Below are positions 17,290 to 26,616 of a stretch of 37,736 nucleotides of DNA, in pieces. How positions within the stretch are numbered: position 1 is the stretch's first letter; each line of letters begins with the position of its first letter. The stretch is from Rhodopirellula sp. (GTDB lineage Bacteria > Planctomycetota > Planctomycetia > Pirellulales > Pirellulaceae), in assembly GCA_002698965.1 (NCBI GenBank), contig PAAT01000119.1, positions 1 through 37,736 of the forward strand, read 5' to 3'. Position numbers and translations under genes: made by a program. The notes below the pieces were generated by a model. That model saw nothing but the letters and a program-made list of their open reading frames with translations. It had not been told where the DNA came from and did not search any database.

Positions 17290-18429
17290 ATGACTTTTAC
17301 TGTTCCTTTTAATCGCCCCTACCTGACAGGTCACGAACTGGACTACGTGGCTCAGGCAATACAGAACGGCGATTTATCCGGCGATGGACCGTTCACTCAG
17401 CAGTGTTGTGAGTTGCTGGAAGAACGATTAGGCACACAGCGAGTCCTTCTGACTCCGTCCTGTACAGCGGCATTGGAAATCTCCATGTTGTTATTGGAGC
17501 TGGGCGAAGGTGACGAAGTCATTCTTCCATCTTTTACATTTGTCTCCACAGCCAATGCCGTTGTGCTGGCAGGCGGAATCCCGGTGTTTGTTGATGTTGA
17601 TCCTGAGACATTAAATCTTGACTCAACGCAAGTGGAAGCAGCGATTACCGATCGTACCCGAGCTATTATCCCGGTGCATTATGCTGGCGTGGGATGTGAG
17701 ATGGATGCTTTAATGGCCATCGCCGAAAAACACGAGTTGGTCGTCGTTGAGGATGCTGCTCAAGCTTTGAATTCGTTCTATGGCGATAGAGCGCTAGGTA
17801 CCATTGGTAACCTGGGAACTTTTAGCTTTCACCAGACAAAAAACTTTAGTTGTGGTGAAGGAGGGGCGTTGTGTATTAACGATGAGACATTTGTTGAACG
17901 CGCTGAAGTCATCCGCGAAAAGGGCACCAACCGGAGTCAGTTTTTAAAGGGGCATGTGGATAAATATACCTGGGTGGATTTAGGATCTTCTTACTTACAG
18001 GGTGAGTTGGCAGCCGCTTTTTTGTTCGGGCAACTCGGTTCGATGGATGTTATCACGGAAATGCGTCAGCGTTGCTATGAGACTTACAAACAACAACTGA
18101 CACCGCTGGCAGATGGAAATTTGCTTCAATTGCCGGTCATTCCGGCCGAGTGTCAAAGCAACTACCACCTGTTTCATATTTTGTTACCGACACAGGAAAA
18201 ACGAGATGCATTGCTGAAACATCTTAATTCCCAGGGCATTCATGCGGTCTTTCATTACATTCCTTTGCATAGTTCTCCAGCAGGTATTCGACTAAGTGGA
18301 AAGGCGGTAAGTCTCCCGATCACTGAATCGATCAGTAAACGCCTTTTAAGACTGCCGATTTACCCAAATTTGGAGCCCGAACTGCAGCAACAAGTGGTAG
18401 ATGAAATCACTACTTTTCTAGGCTCATAA
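17290..18429 (+). CDS. wecE: dTDP-4-amino-4,6-dideoxygalactose-type transaminase (WecE/RffA-like)
   Basis: A 379-residue DegT/DnrJ/EryC1/StrS aminotransferase that is collinear with enterobacterial WecE (RffA) from the first residues (VPFNRPYLTGHELDYV) to the end. Shared blocks include LLTPSCTAALE, PSFTFVSTANA, VHYAGVGCEMDA, REKGTNRSQF and VDKYTWVDLGSSY. The PLP lysine is K184 in SFHQTKN, and VVEDAAQ supplies the ring-contact aspartate. The family aminates a 4-keto-6-deoxy nucleotide sugar, using glutamate, to make Fuc4N-type sugars. No SD is visible at the ATG. A 205-bp gap precedes the next gene, so the cluster may have its own second promoter. Placement beside an ArnC-like and an ArnT-like gene suggests a surface amino-sugar pathway. 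Confidence 0.9.
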   Translation: MTFTVPFNRPYLTGHELDYVAQAIQNGDLSGDGPFTQQCCELLEERLGTQRVLLTPSCTAALEISMLLLELGEGDEVILPSFTFVSTANAVVLAGGIPVFVDVDPETLNLDSTQVEAAITDRTRAIIPVHYAGVGCEMDALMAIAEKHELVVVEDAAQALNSFYGDRALGTIGNLGTFSFHQTKNFSCGEGGALCINDETFVERAEVIREKGTNRSQFLKGHVDKYTWVDLGSSYLQGELAAAFLFGQLGSMDVITEMRQRCYETYKQQLTPLADGNLLQLPVIPAECQSNYHLFHILLPTQEKRDALLKHLNSQGIHAVFHYIPLHSSPAGIRLSGKAVSLPITESISKRLLRLPIYPNLEPELQQQVVDEITTFLGS

Positions 18430-18462
18430 TCGTCTTAATCGCTAGAGCCGTAACGAGACGAT
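18429..18462. other. Inverted repeat after the WecE-like gene
   Basis: ATCGTCT (18429-18435) and AGACGAT (18456-18462) form a perfect 7-bp stem with a 20-nt loop right at the stop codon. There is no T-run, so it is not a standard terminator. It may act as an mRNA 3' stabiliser or attenuator between this gene and the ATP-grasp gene. The rest of the gap to 18634 shows nothing recognisable. Confidence 0.35.
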
Positions 18463-18634
18463 GTTAGGTTCCTGCTTATCTTGGACTGCGTTGATTATCG
18501 AACGTATTTGGTGGAATTGTCGTACTAGGATTAAATGAAAACCTGTCCGCCGGAGTTGCCGCAATGGAGGACTTCTGCATAGAGCATCTGTCTTAGCTGC
18601 TCTTTCCTTTCAATTCAATACTTTGACGCAATTC

Positions 18635-19684
18635 ATGAATGAGCAAAAGACAGTATTGGTGACCGCCTGTGGTTCGTCGATCGGACTGGAGGTATTGCGC
18701 TCATTGCATCAGGCAAATCTTCCGATTCGGGTTATTGGGACAGAGGTGTCATGGTGGGGAAAGCAGGTTGCTGATCCTTATTGTGATCAGGTTTTACTTC
18801 TTCCTCGTGGCGACGCCCCCGGCTACCTCGATGCGATCCACGACACAATAGCTCAATTTCAAGCGGAGCTTGTATTTGTGAACACCGAACCCGAACTCGA
18901 GGCAATTGTTGATAGCCGAGATGATTTTGAGGTTGCGATGTCCTGTCCCGGTAAAAATGGATTACGTGCTTGTTTGAGCAAGCAGGTTTTGCATGATCGT
19001 TTGGCAGGCCATGGGTTAACTGCGGCAACAATGGTGATTAACGCGCGGGAGGATTTAGAACGAGCGCTCGAGAAATTCGGCAGTCCATTGTGGCTGCGGT
19101 GTGCGGAAGGTCCGCGGGGCCGTGGAAGTATTGTTGTTGAGCATGCAACGGATGGTGTTTTTTGGATGGACTACTGGCGTCGGCGCGATCCAGGTGAGGA
19201 TGTTTGGCTGGCTCATGAGTACTTGCCGGGCCGTAATTTTAATTGGACTTCGATTTGGCGCAATGGTGAACTTGTGGCAGCGGCCAGTGGAGAGAGATTA
19301 AAATACTTTTTGGCTCAGGTGGCAGTAAGCGGTATTACAGGGAATGTATCGCATTGTCAGTTGGTTGATAGCGCAGAGATAACTCCGATTGCCAGTCAGG
19401 CTGTCAGACTAGCAGACGAGACACCTCATGGAATTTATGCGGTTGACCTTAGAGAAGATGTCCAGGGGATTCCGAAGATCACTGAAATTAACGCGCGGCA
19501 GGCATTTCGACCATTGTTGTACACACAGGGCGGTATTAATTTCTCTGAAGTGTTTGTTAAAGCGATGCTTTGGAGAAATGATTATACGTTCGAGCCATCG
19601 GCTATCAAAGTAGGTTTAGAAATGGTACGAGGTATGGATTTTGAACCAATGTTTCGTGAAGTGGAGGAGCAAGGAATAAGCTAA
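18635..19684 (+). CDS. ATP-grasp family carboxylate-amine ligase-like protein
   Basis: A 349-residue protein of the carbamoyl-phosphate-synthase-like ATP-grasp type. The ATG at 18635 (MNEQKTVLVTACGSSIG) is chosen over an in-frame TTG at 18623; neither has a good SD. The N-terminal part is a Rossmann-like preATP-grasp domain (VLVTACGSSIGLEVLRSL). The central ATP-binding region contains KFGSPLWLRCAEGPRGRGS, and the C-terminal part contains the Mg-binding region ITEINAR. The family joins a carboxylate to an amine or thiol through an acyl-phosphate. In this operon it could acylate or aminoacylate the amino sugar made by the WecE-like enzyme; this is inference. It overlaps the next gene in TAATG. 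Confidence 0.8.
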   Translation: MNEQKTVLVTACGSSIGLEVLRSLHQANLPIRVIGTEVSWWGKQVADPYCDQVLLLPRGDAPGYLDAIHDTIAQFQAELVFVNTEPELEAIVDSRDDFEVAMSCPGKNGLRACLSKQVLHDRLAGHGLTAATMVINAREDLERALEKFGSPLWLRCAEGPRGRGSIVVEHATDGVFWMDYWRRRDPGEDVWLAHEYLPGRNFNWTSIWRNGELVAAASGERLKYFLAQVAVSGITGNVSHCQLVDSAEITPIASQAVRLADETPHGIYAVDLREDVQGIPKITEINARQAFRPLLYTQGGINFSEVFVKAMLWRNDYTFEPSAIKVGLEMVRGMDFEPMFREVEEQGIS

Positions 19685-20634
19685 TGCGGAAACCATTTCT
19701 ATCCATTATTGTCCCTTGCTATCGTAGTGGCGATTGGCTGGATGATTTAGCGAGTCGCGTTAAGTCTGTGATGGCTTCCCAGGGCTGGACCTATGAATTG
19801 ATTCTTGTGAATGATAGTTCACCCGACTCAACATGGATCACCATTCAGAAAATTGCTGAGGCAGATGATTGTGTACGTGGAATTAACCTTGCTTTCAATA
19901 CGGGCCAATTCAGAACGACCTTCTGTGGATTACAGCAGGCAATAGGTGAAATCGTTGTCACAATGGATGACGATTTACAACAACCACCCGAGGAAATTCC
20001 GGCCTTAGTGGAGGCTTTGCGGGCCGACGACAACCTCGATGCTGTCTTGGCGAAGTACCAAGAAAAGAAACACGGCTTATTTCGCAATCTTGGCTCATCT
20101 ACGATGCACACATTGTTTCGTCTTTCATATGGTAAGCCCAAAGAAATTCGAAGTACAACCTTTCGGGCAATGCGCCCGCAGTTGGTGAAGTCGATTTGCC
20201 AATACTCAACAGTCAATCCAAATATCAATCCACTGATTTTCCAGACAACACGGAAGCTTAAGGCCGTCAGCGTAAAACACGAAGCTCGACAGCAGGGGCG
20301 AAGTGGATACGGAGCCTTTAAGTTATTCCGCCTGATGACGGATAACATTCTGAGTGTTTCCACGTTGCCATTGAAAATCGTTACGACCATTGGAGTTTTA
20401 GCCGCATTCGGTAGCGTATTATTAGCGACTTACTACCTACTTCGATATTGGGTTGGTAACGGCATTAAAGAAAATACCGGGTTTATGACACAGGTACTGC
20501 TGATTAACTTCTTTGGCGGTCTGACATTGCTTTCGGTTGGCTTACTCGGCGAATATGTCATCCGGATTATGGATGAAGTCCGTGGTAAACCACGTTTTCT
20601 GGTTAAGGAAACGACTGACTCGGAGGATCCCTAA
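19684..20634 (+). CDS. Family 2 glycosyltransferase, ArnC/dolichol-phosphate-type, membrane anchored
   Basis: A 316-residue protein. The GT-A domain carries LSIIVPCYRSGDWL, LVNDSSPDST (D44) and the metal-binding MDDDLQQPPEEIP (D95-D97). A QGRSGYG motif is followed by two C-terminal membrane helices (about 235-258 and 268-290). This is the layout of ArnC, GtrB and DPM1, which load a sugar onto undecaprenyl phosphate at the inner face of the membrane. The start ATG overlaps the previous stop (TAATG) and has an SD AAGGA 8 nt upstream. Its likely product, a lipid-linked sugar, would be the donor for the GT-C-like membrane proteins nearby. Confidence 0.9.
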   Translation: MRKPFLSIIVPCYRSGDWLDDLASRVKSVMASQGWTYELILVNDSSPDSTWITIQKIAEADDCVRGINLAFNTGQFRTTFCGLQQAIGEIVVTMDDDLQQPPEEIPALVEALRADDNLDAVLAKYQEKKHGLFRNLGSSTMHTLFRLSYGKPKEIRSTTFRAMRPQLVKSICQYSTVNPNINPLIFQTTRKLKAVSVKHEARQQGRSGYGAFKLFRLMTDNILSVSTLPLKIVTTIGVLAAFGSVLLATYYLLRYWVGNGIKENTGFMTQVLLINFFGGLTLLSVGLLGEYVIRIMDEVRGKPRFLVKETTDSEDP

Positions 20635-22427
20635 TGGGGGAAACTTTGATGAAAGCCACTCTTATCCGGCAGGAAGCTCGCCGGGTCTGGATAACCGTAT
20701 TTATTGGAGTTGTACTCTGCTTATGTACAGTGGCTTTGATACCCTCGACCTATGCAGAAGCCGATGATCTAGGCGCGCAAATGATCCTTGCTGGTGAAGA
20801 TGGATTCGCTGCTGCTGCTGAAGTCCCATTTTTCTCAAGGACTCTTAATTACTTATTGTTTTGTCTGTACCAGTGGATTCCGGCCTTCCCGTGGTATGGG
20901 ATTTTATTAGTCATCACACAGGCCATAGGTTTGTCACTCCTTCTCTATTGTTTAATAGCGAAACTAAGAGAGACTCCCTGGCTGGGACTCGTTTTTCCAT
21001 TCTTTGTGATTTTTAGTGCATACACATTACTCGAAGTGACATTTACTCAGGCAACGTTAACATTAATGTTTGGCGTCTCGGCCGTTATTGCTTCCCGACA
21101 TGCACAGGTTCCATGGCCGCCTAAGACCCGGCTCGCATTGGCATTTCTTTTGTTATGGGCTTTTTTATGGCGTTGGAAATTTGGTATTTACTGTCTGGTG
21201 TTCTTTACGCCGTTGGCGGTGATTCAGTTTGAGCAATTGCGGCAGTACCTTGGGCTGCTCGGGATCGTACTGGGTTTGATCCTATGTGATCGTCTGATCG
21301 ACTATGTTTGTGCCTCACCGGAATGGACAGAATATATTGAGTTTTATGACACGCGAGCGCAGTTATTTGATATGCCGGGGGGGCGAGCCGGCGAAAATTT
21401 AGCGGCCTCACTGCAGGCAGCTGGTTGGAGTGAAAGCGACTATCGCTTAATTCGTGAAACCTGGATGTTGTATGACGAACGATTAGTTTCAAAAGCATCA
21501 ATCGAGTCATTTCTGGATGCTGTCGCAGATCATGGCGGAGCTTCGGTAACCGAGCAAATTGAGAGTAACCTTCGTGAGAATGCATCACTTCTGGAGGCGT
21601 TTTTGCCAATCGGAATCGCGGTCATCTTGCTGGGTTTCAAGTCGTATCTGGAGGATCCACTTTTGCGACGTAAGCTGCTGGCAATCACTCTGTTTTTGCT
21701 CCCGGTATTGTTCCTGGCATACTTCAGGCTTAAACCTAGAGTGCTTGTTCCCATTTTCCTGTATGGTTTTTGTTTACTAAATATTTGGACCCCTGGAGAG
21801 GAAAGTGGAGATAGATTTGGCGGGTGGGGTCAAAAGGTTAATCTCACTTGGATTCACTTTTTCTGCTTTGTGCCGATCGTCATTGGGTTAGGGATGAGTT
21901 GTTTGGTTCTAAAGCAACAGTGGGACAATGCTTATCAAAAGAAAGTGGGTTTAACTGCATCCTCAACGTTTATTGCTGAACTCAATAAACCAGTGACTCT
22001 GTTAAGAACTCAGGTGGGTGCCTTGCCTGGCTGGGAAGGTATTCATCCTTTTTCCCGGCTTAGTGATAGTAAAGAGCTCAGAATAATCCCAGCGGGATGG
22101 CAAGTCCGCTCTCCTCGATATCATCGAGTCTTGAAGGAATTAGGGTATGAAACAGGGGCAGCACTAATTGCAGGATTTGCTGCAGATCCGGATGATGGTC
22201 AGTACTTTGTTCAGCGTTTTAATCGAAACAGAGGTGTCGTTGAATTTTACAGTCAGCAATGGCTTCGTTATCTTGAAGAGTATCACGCTGATCGCTGGCT
22301 CAATAATCCTCAATTGGATGTGATTGCCATTGGGACATCAAAACGCAATCCTCAGCGTTTATCGCTCTTAAAGTTGTTGCCCAAGAGCGAGGAAGAGGCA
22401 TTGCTAGAATCCCTTTTTCCGGAATAG
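20634..22427 (+). CDS. Polytopic membrane protein, possibly a GT-C-type glycosyltransferase
   Basis: A 597-residue protein with about ten hydrophobic segments and a soluble C-terminal part of about 150 residues. The first extracytoplasmic loop contains EADD (residues about 43-46), the position where GT-C enzymes keep catalytic acidic residues. I do not recognise a specific family. The start overlaps the preceding stop (TAATG), and GGAGG lies 7 nt upstream, a textbook SD, so translation is coupled to the ArnC-like gene. The last 24 bp overlap the 3' end of the convergent membrane transferase at 22404. A role in moving a sugar from its undecaprenyl carrier to a surface acceptor is inferred from context. 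Confidence 0.75.
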   Translation: MGETLMKATLIRQEARRVWITVFIGVVLCLCTVALIPSTYAEADDLGAQMILAGEDGFAAAAEVPFFSRTLNYLLFCLYQWIPAFPWYGILLVITQAIGLSLLLYCLIAKLRETPWLGLVFPFFVIFSAYTLLEVTFTQATLTLMFGVSAVIASRHAQVPWPPKTRLALAFLLLWAFLWRWKFGIYCLVFFTPLAVIQFEQLRQYLGLLGIVLGLILCDRLIDYVCASPEWTEYIEFYDTRAQLFDMPGGRAGENLAASLQAAGWSESDYRLIRETWMLYDERLVSKASIESFLDAVADHGGASVTEQIESNLRENASLLEAFLPIGIAVILLGFKSYLEDPLLRRKLLAITLFLLPVLFLAYFRLKPRVLVPIFLYGFCLLNIWTPGEESGDRFGGWGQKVNLTWIHFFCFVPIVIGLGMSCLVLKQQWDNAYQKKVGLTASSTFIAELNKPVTLLRTQVGALPGWEGIHPFSRLSDSKELRIIPAGWQVRSPRYHRVLKELGYETGAALIAGFAADPDDGQYFVQRFNRNRGVVEFYSQQWLRYLEEYHADRWLNNPQLDVIAIGTSKRNPQRLSLLKLLPKSEEEALLESLFPE

Positions 22428-24143
22428 GATCCCTTGTTTCGGAGCCAGACTGTCTGGAATGGGAACGTAGTCCCGTGTTTTAAGGAGGTCTTTGGCTTTG
22501 ATTCGCCGCTCGCTCCAACGTTTCTGGTCGGCTTCGCTAATCGTAGAGTCGGTTAGCAATAGCACAAACTCAGCACTGGTTTGCTCAAGCGGTGCCTGCC
22601 AGCTTTGGTCTTCTGAAGTGAATTGTCGCGTGCGGAAATTGTATCCGGTTTCGGTATCTGACAGGCTTTTGAGAGCGAAATGAATGTGGTTGTACTGTCC
22701 GGGCATGATCAGCATGCGAGACGCTGCCGGAATTTGTTCTTCCAGACGGGCAATCATGGCCTCCGTCTTGGGATCGTGAACAGCGGTGTGCTGGCGATCC
22801 CATTGTGTGGTATTCGGCATAGATAGGCGCAGTGGATGATAGCTATCGTTGTAGGGAGCAAACCAAATGCAGGGCAGTATTAAAATTGCGCCGACGATGA
22901 TGCGTTTGCGTTTGGAATCCTTAAGCCATGACCGATAGTGGTAATAGGTTATCGAACAGGCAATCACCATCGCCGGAATACTCAAAAGCATATAGTGATG
23001 GAACGGACGGGCACGAAATTGCAACAAGGTTGCCAGGATTGCGACGAGTGAGAATCCGATCAAACGCCAGGATGGTTGGTTGGTTGTGGGGTTCGTACTT
23101 ATCCAGCGTTTACGTCCAAGAAACAAAACGCTGGCAATCGAGATGGTAATCCAAAGCGATTCGTCATGTCGAACCTGAGTGTAGAGATTGAGCAGCCACG
23201 ATTGTTCCGTTCCGTATTGCCCGGCTGTTTTTACACCCATGACTAAGGGACTTAGGCCATTACCCTGGCCCAGCACTAACAAGACTAAAGTTATCCCTGC
23301 GGTAACTGGAACGAATAGCAGATGTTTCCAGACATGAGGCTTATTAGTTTTCTGAAGTTGCTCGGCAATTAGGTATGCAAAACCAAGACTGAGTAATCCC
23401 GCTTGTTGCTTGGTGAAGACGGTGAACCCGATTGCCGCACCAAACAGGCCTATCCTCCACAGAGGTTGGTGGTGATCAAGAGGCTGACCGCGCCAAAGAA
23501 GTAGCCCAATAAGCCAGGGCGCGACGGCCAGACTTTCTGTGACACCGGTTAGCCCATCAAATTTAGTGAGCAGCACAAATGTCCAGAAGATACTGAAGAG
23601 AGTCAGGACTTTGCAGTCGGTGTGTTGGCGGACAATCCACCCGGTTAACAAGCATACAGCAATTAAAGCCAGTTGAAAAAATGACTGTAACGCTGGTAAT
23701 TCCTGACCGACGAGTCGCATCACCGATGTCCAGAAAACATAAACACCAGGAAAATAACTATACGCATTCTCAGCGACGGGATGACTGTTAACCATGTCCC
23801 GGCTATAGCACAGGTAATAATACCAATCGACGCCACCTACCATGACGCGACTAATCATGAGGTATCGGATACATGAGAAGATTGCTGCCATGCTCAGCAG
23901 CGTGATTAGAGTTTTGGTATAGGCCTGTTGGTATTTCCAGGCTTGGCTTGGCGGATGACTCATCCTCAACATGGGAAAGAAAAGCAGGAGACTGGCTACC
24001 GAGATCACTACCGCTTCGAGAGTAGTTGTTCCTTTCGAGGTAAATGTATGTAGTGCTGCAACGACTCCGAACGTAAGCAGAGCGCAGATTACTCCCATCC
24101 ATTGAAAACGAGTTCTTGGTCTGGGGGATTCGTTTGAGTTCAT
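22404..24143 (-). CDS. Membrane glycosyltransferase, ArnT/PMT (GT39)-like
   Basis: A 579-residue protein from the ATG at 24143 (MNSNESPRPRTRFQW); an in-frame ATG at 24182 would add 13 residues that look untranslated. Many membrane helices are evident, with a first large loop containing GVDWYYYLCYSRDMV, where the aspartate is the expected GT-C catalytic acid, and YSYFPGVYVFW following. The C-terminal part is a soluble domain. ArnT/PMT-like enzymes transfer a sugar from a polyprenyl phosphate to lipid A or protein at the outer face of the inner membrane. It converges with, and overlaps by 24 bp, the preceding membrane protein, so the two are not in one transcript. Family assignment is by general pattern, not by a unique motif. 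Confidence 0.72.
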   Translation of the reverse strand: MNSNESPRPRTRFQWMGVICALLTFGVVAALHTFTSKGTTTLEAVVISVASLLLFFPMLRMSHPPSQAWKYQQAYTKTLITLLSMAAIFSCIRYLMISRVMVGGVDWYYYLCYSRDMVNSHPVAENAYSYFPGVYVFWTSVMRLVGQELPALQSFFQLALIAVCLLTGWIVRQHTDCKVLTLFSIFWTFVLLTKFDGLTGVTESLAVAPWLIGLLLWRGQPLDHHQPLWRIGLFGAAIGFTVFTKQQAGLLSLGFAYLIAEQLQKTNKPHVWKHLLFVPVTAGITLVLLVLGQGNGLSPLVMGVKTAGQYGTEQSWLLNLYTQVRHDESLWITISIASVLFLGRKRWISTNPTTNQPSWRLIGFSLVAILATLLQFRARPFHHYMLLSIPAMVIACSITYYHYRSWLKDSKRKRIIVGAILILPCIWFAPYNDSYHPLRLSMPNTTQWDRQHTAVHDPKTEAMIARLEEQIPAASRMLIMPGQYNHIHFALKSLSDTETGYNFRTRQFTSEDQSWQAPLEQTSAEFVLLLTDSTISEADQKRWSERRIKAKDLLKTRDYVPIPDSLAPKQGILFRKKGF

Positions 24144-24288
24144 ACTTGATATATCGTAGCAAATGCCGGCTGAAACCAGCATCTATTACAAGTTCTTTCT
24201 GATCCGATGGTTGGTTTTAACTTTCTGCTTGAGCTAATATGGAGAAGTATTTTTCATATTCATCAGGACATTGGTCAAGGATCTACGA

Positions 24289-25269
24289 ATGACATTCAAC
24301 CGACGAGAGTTCCTTCAAACAACAACGGCGGCTGTCGCAGCAGCCTCCGTACCGTCGCTGCCAGCAACTGCTCAGGCCGCCGCGAAAAATCTTCCTATTA
24401 TCGACACGCACCAGCATTTGTGGGATCTGGACTTGTTCCAACCGCCGTGGCTTTCCGGAGCACCGGAGGTACTGGCTCGAAGTTACGTTACCAGTGATTA
24501 TAAGAAAGCAACACGTGCTGTAAATCTGGCCAAAGCGGTCTATATGGAAGTGGATGTGAACCCTGAGAATCAGGTGAAAGAGGCAGAGCACTTAATTGCA
24601 TTGTCGAAAGATCGTCGTCACCCGACAGTCGCCGCGGTAATTTCAGGGCGCCCTGGTAAAGAGAGTTTTGCGCCCTATATTTCTCAGTTTAAAGACAGTA
24701 AATATATCAAGGGAGTTCGCCAGGTCTTGCACGTGGACTCCGCTCCGCAAGGACTTTGTCTGAATGATCAATATGTGAAGTCAGTTCAATTATTGGGCAG
24801 CATGGGTAAAAGTTTTGACCTCTGCATGCGACCAACCGAATTAGCTGATGGTGCAGCTCTGGCCGATAAAGCTCCGGATACACGATTGATTGTCGACCAT
24901 TGCGGTAACGCAGATCCGAAGGCCTGGTTGAAAGATCCCGTTGAGGAACCATGGCATGAAGTCGACCAGTGGAAGCGTGATATTGATCTGTTGGCAACGA
25001 AGGAAAATGTTATTTGTAAGATTTCAGGGATTGTTGCTCGAGCTCCGAAAGACAATTGGGGAGCTGCAACACTGGCTCCAATCATTAATCATTGCTTAGG
25101 GGCATTTGGGCCAGACCGAGTGGTGTTTGGTGGTGACTGGCCAGTTTGTCGCCTTGTTGCGAATTACAAACAGTGGGTGGATGCCTTGAAAGAAGTGATT
25201 TCAGAACGACCCTACGAAGAGCAATTAAAATTGCTGCACAACAATGCTGAGCGCCTCTACAATATTTAA
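24289..25269 (+). CDS. Tat-exported amidohydrolase (metal-dependent, TIM-barrel, amidohydrolase-2 type)
   Basis: A 326-residue protein from the ATG at 24289, which has an AAGGA SD 7 nt upstream; a TTG at 24271 is less likely. The N-terminus NRREFLQTTTAAVAAASVP is a twin-arginine signal. The mature part begins with IIDTHQHLWDLD (H41, H43), then IVDHCGNADP with the third histidine and FGGDWPVC with the catalytic aspartate, in the order expected for amidohydrolase-2 proteins (rhamnonolactonase and sulfomuconolactonase relatives). Lactone hydrolysis or decarboxylation is the usual chemistry; the substrate is unknown. It is monocistronic and closed by a strong terminator at 25299. Confidence 0.88.
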   Translation: MTFNRREFLQTTTAAVAAASVPSLPATAQAAAKNLPIIDTHQHLWDLDLFQPPWLSGAPEVLARSYVTSDYKKATRAVNLAKAVYMEVDVNPENQVKEAEHLIALSKDRRHPTVAAVISGRPGKESFAPYISQFKDSKYIKGVRQVLHVDSAPQGLCLNDQYVKSVQLLGSMGKSFDLCMRPTELADGAALADKAPDTRLIVDHCGNADPKAWLKDPVEEPWHEVDQWKRDIDLLATKENVICKISGIVARAPKDNWGAATLAPIINHCLGAFGPDRVVFGGDWPVCRLVANYKQWVDALKEVISERPYEEQLKLLHNNAERLYNI

Positions 25270-25298
25270 CCTTCTGAAATGGAAGGTTCTCCTAATTT

Positions 25299-25338
25299 AA
25301 AAAGCCCCGTCATGATTCATGGCGGGGCTTTTTCTTTT
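25299..25338 (+). terminator. Rho-independent terminator after the amidohydrolase
   Basis: AAAAAGCCCCG (25299-25309) pairs with CGGGGCTTTTT (25323-25333), and the stem continues inward with one G-U pair to a 3-nt loop. A T-rich tail follows (TTTTTCTTTT). Because the stem is flanked by A and T runs it could work in both directions. Confidence 0.92.
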
Positions 25339-25442
25339 CTTGTTGTAGTATCCAATGCTATTGCCACAGACCGCAAATTCCCGCTATTCTCCAGCTCGCC
25401 AATAGTATAGTTCACTTCGTTTTATAGCTGATTGTTTAAACA

Positions 25443-26594
25443 ATGAATATGAATCGTCCTGTACCTTTGCTGGATGTTCCTCGAAGTAATGCTCCGATGC
25501 GGGAGGAGTTTCTAGAGGCTCTGGCAAAAGTTGTTGATTCCGGTCGTTTTCTCTTTGGACCGGATGTAAAAAAACTCGAAGAGGAATGTGCTCGCTGGTC
25601 CAATACCCGATTTGGGATTGGATGTGCATCTGGAAGTGATGCAATCCTTTTAGCCTTAATGGCTGCGGGCCTGCGAGAAGGGGACGAAGTCATTTGTCCA
25701 AGCTTTACATTTTTCGCCACTGCCAGTGCTGTTAGTCGTCTTGGAGGGGTGCCAGTTTTTGTCGATATTGATCCTGTAACCTTCAACATCGACCCGAAGG
25801 CACTTGAAGCAGCAATTACCGAAAAGACAAAGGCCGTGATTCCGGTCCACTTGTTTGGACAATGTGCAGACATGGATGAGATTATGACGATTTGCGATGA
25901 GCATGGACTTGTCGTCGTCGAGGATGCTGCCCAGTCGATTGGAGCTAATATCAATGGGCGGCCTGCCGGAGCGTGGGGCCATTTCGGTTGTATAAGCTTC
26001 TATCCCACCAAGAATCTTGGAGGAATGGGTGACGGTGGTATGGTTGTTACTAATGATGAAGAGCTGGAAGATCGGGTGCGTTTGTATTCCGGACACGGGA
26101 TGCGACCTCGGTATTATCATCAAGTCATTGGTATTAACAGTCGTTTGGATTCGATGCAGGCTGCTGTGCTGAACGTAAAAATCAGCTATCTGGATGATGC
26201 CGTTGCTGGTCGGCAGAGAAATGCCAAATTGTATCAGCAATTGTTTTCTCAGTCAGGCTTGGCTAATGAAATCACTTTGCCAGTTGCACGATTTGGGGAC
26301 GGGCATGTCTGGAATCAGTACACCATCCGAGTGCACAGCGAAAAGCGAGACGAGTTGAAAGCGTTTCTTGCTGAAAAGAACATTGGTAGTGAAATTTATT
26401 ACCCAGTTCCATTGCACATGCAGAAATGCTTCCAGCCTCTGGGATACCAAGCGGAAGATCTGCCTGAAACGTTAAAGGCTTCCCAGGAAGTGTTAAGCTT
26501 ACCGATCTTTCCAGAGCTAGAAGCCGGGGAAGTTAAGATTGTCGTTGACAGCGTGAAGCAGTTTTTTGCGATGTCACAACGACGAGCGGCTTAA
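25443..26594 (+). CDS. DegT/DnrJ/EryC1/StrS-family sugar aminotransferase
   Basis: A 383-residue PLP enzyme of the nucleotide-sugar aminotransferase family, distinct from the WecE-like copy at 17290. Seen: SGRFLFGPDVKKLEEECA, CASGSDAILLAL, CPSFTFFATASAV, VHLFGQCADMDEI, VVEDAAQSIGA (D161) and the Schiff-base lysine K190 in SFYPTKNLGG. It is closer in pattern to WbpE/VioA/perosamine-synthase-type members, which aminate C3 or C4 keto sugars. It stands alone between two terminators, so it has its own promoter in 25339-25442. No SD is seen before the ATG (TTTAAACA). Confidence 0.9.
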   Translation: MNMNRPVPLLDVPRSNAPMREEFLEALAKVVDSGRFLFGPDVKKLEEECARWSNTRFGIGCASGSDAILLALMAAGLREGDEVICPSFTFFATASAVSRLGGVPVFVDIDPVTFNIDPKALEAAITEKTKAVIPVHLFGQCADMDEIMTICDEHGLVVVEDAAQSIGANINGRPAGAWGHFGCISFYPTKNLGGMGDGGMVVTNDEELEDRVRLYSGHGMRPRYYHQVIGINSRLDSMQAAVLNVKISYLDDAVAGRQRNAKLYQQLFSQSGLANEITLPVARFGDGHVWNQYTIRVHSEKRDELKAFLAEKNIGSEIYYPVPLHMQKCFQPLGYQAEDLPETLKASQEVLSLPIFPELEAGEVKIVVDSVKQFFAMSQRRAA

Positions 26595-26616
26595 TGACTT
26601 ACCAAAACTACCGATC

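Noticed and set aside
19845..20390. 181-codon minus-strand open frame
   Set aside because: Antisense to the ArnC-like glycosyltransferase, which has all family motifs.
25656..26240. 194-codon minus-strand open frame
   Set aside because: Shadow of the DegT-family aminotransferase; no recognisable motifs and full conservation signal lies on the plus strand.
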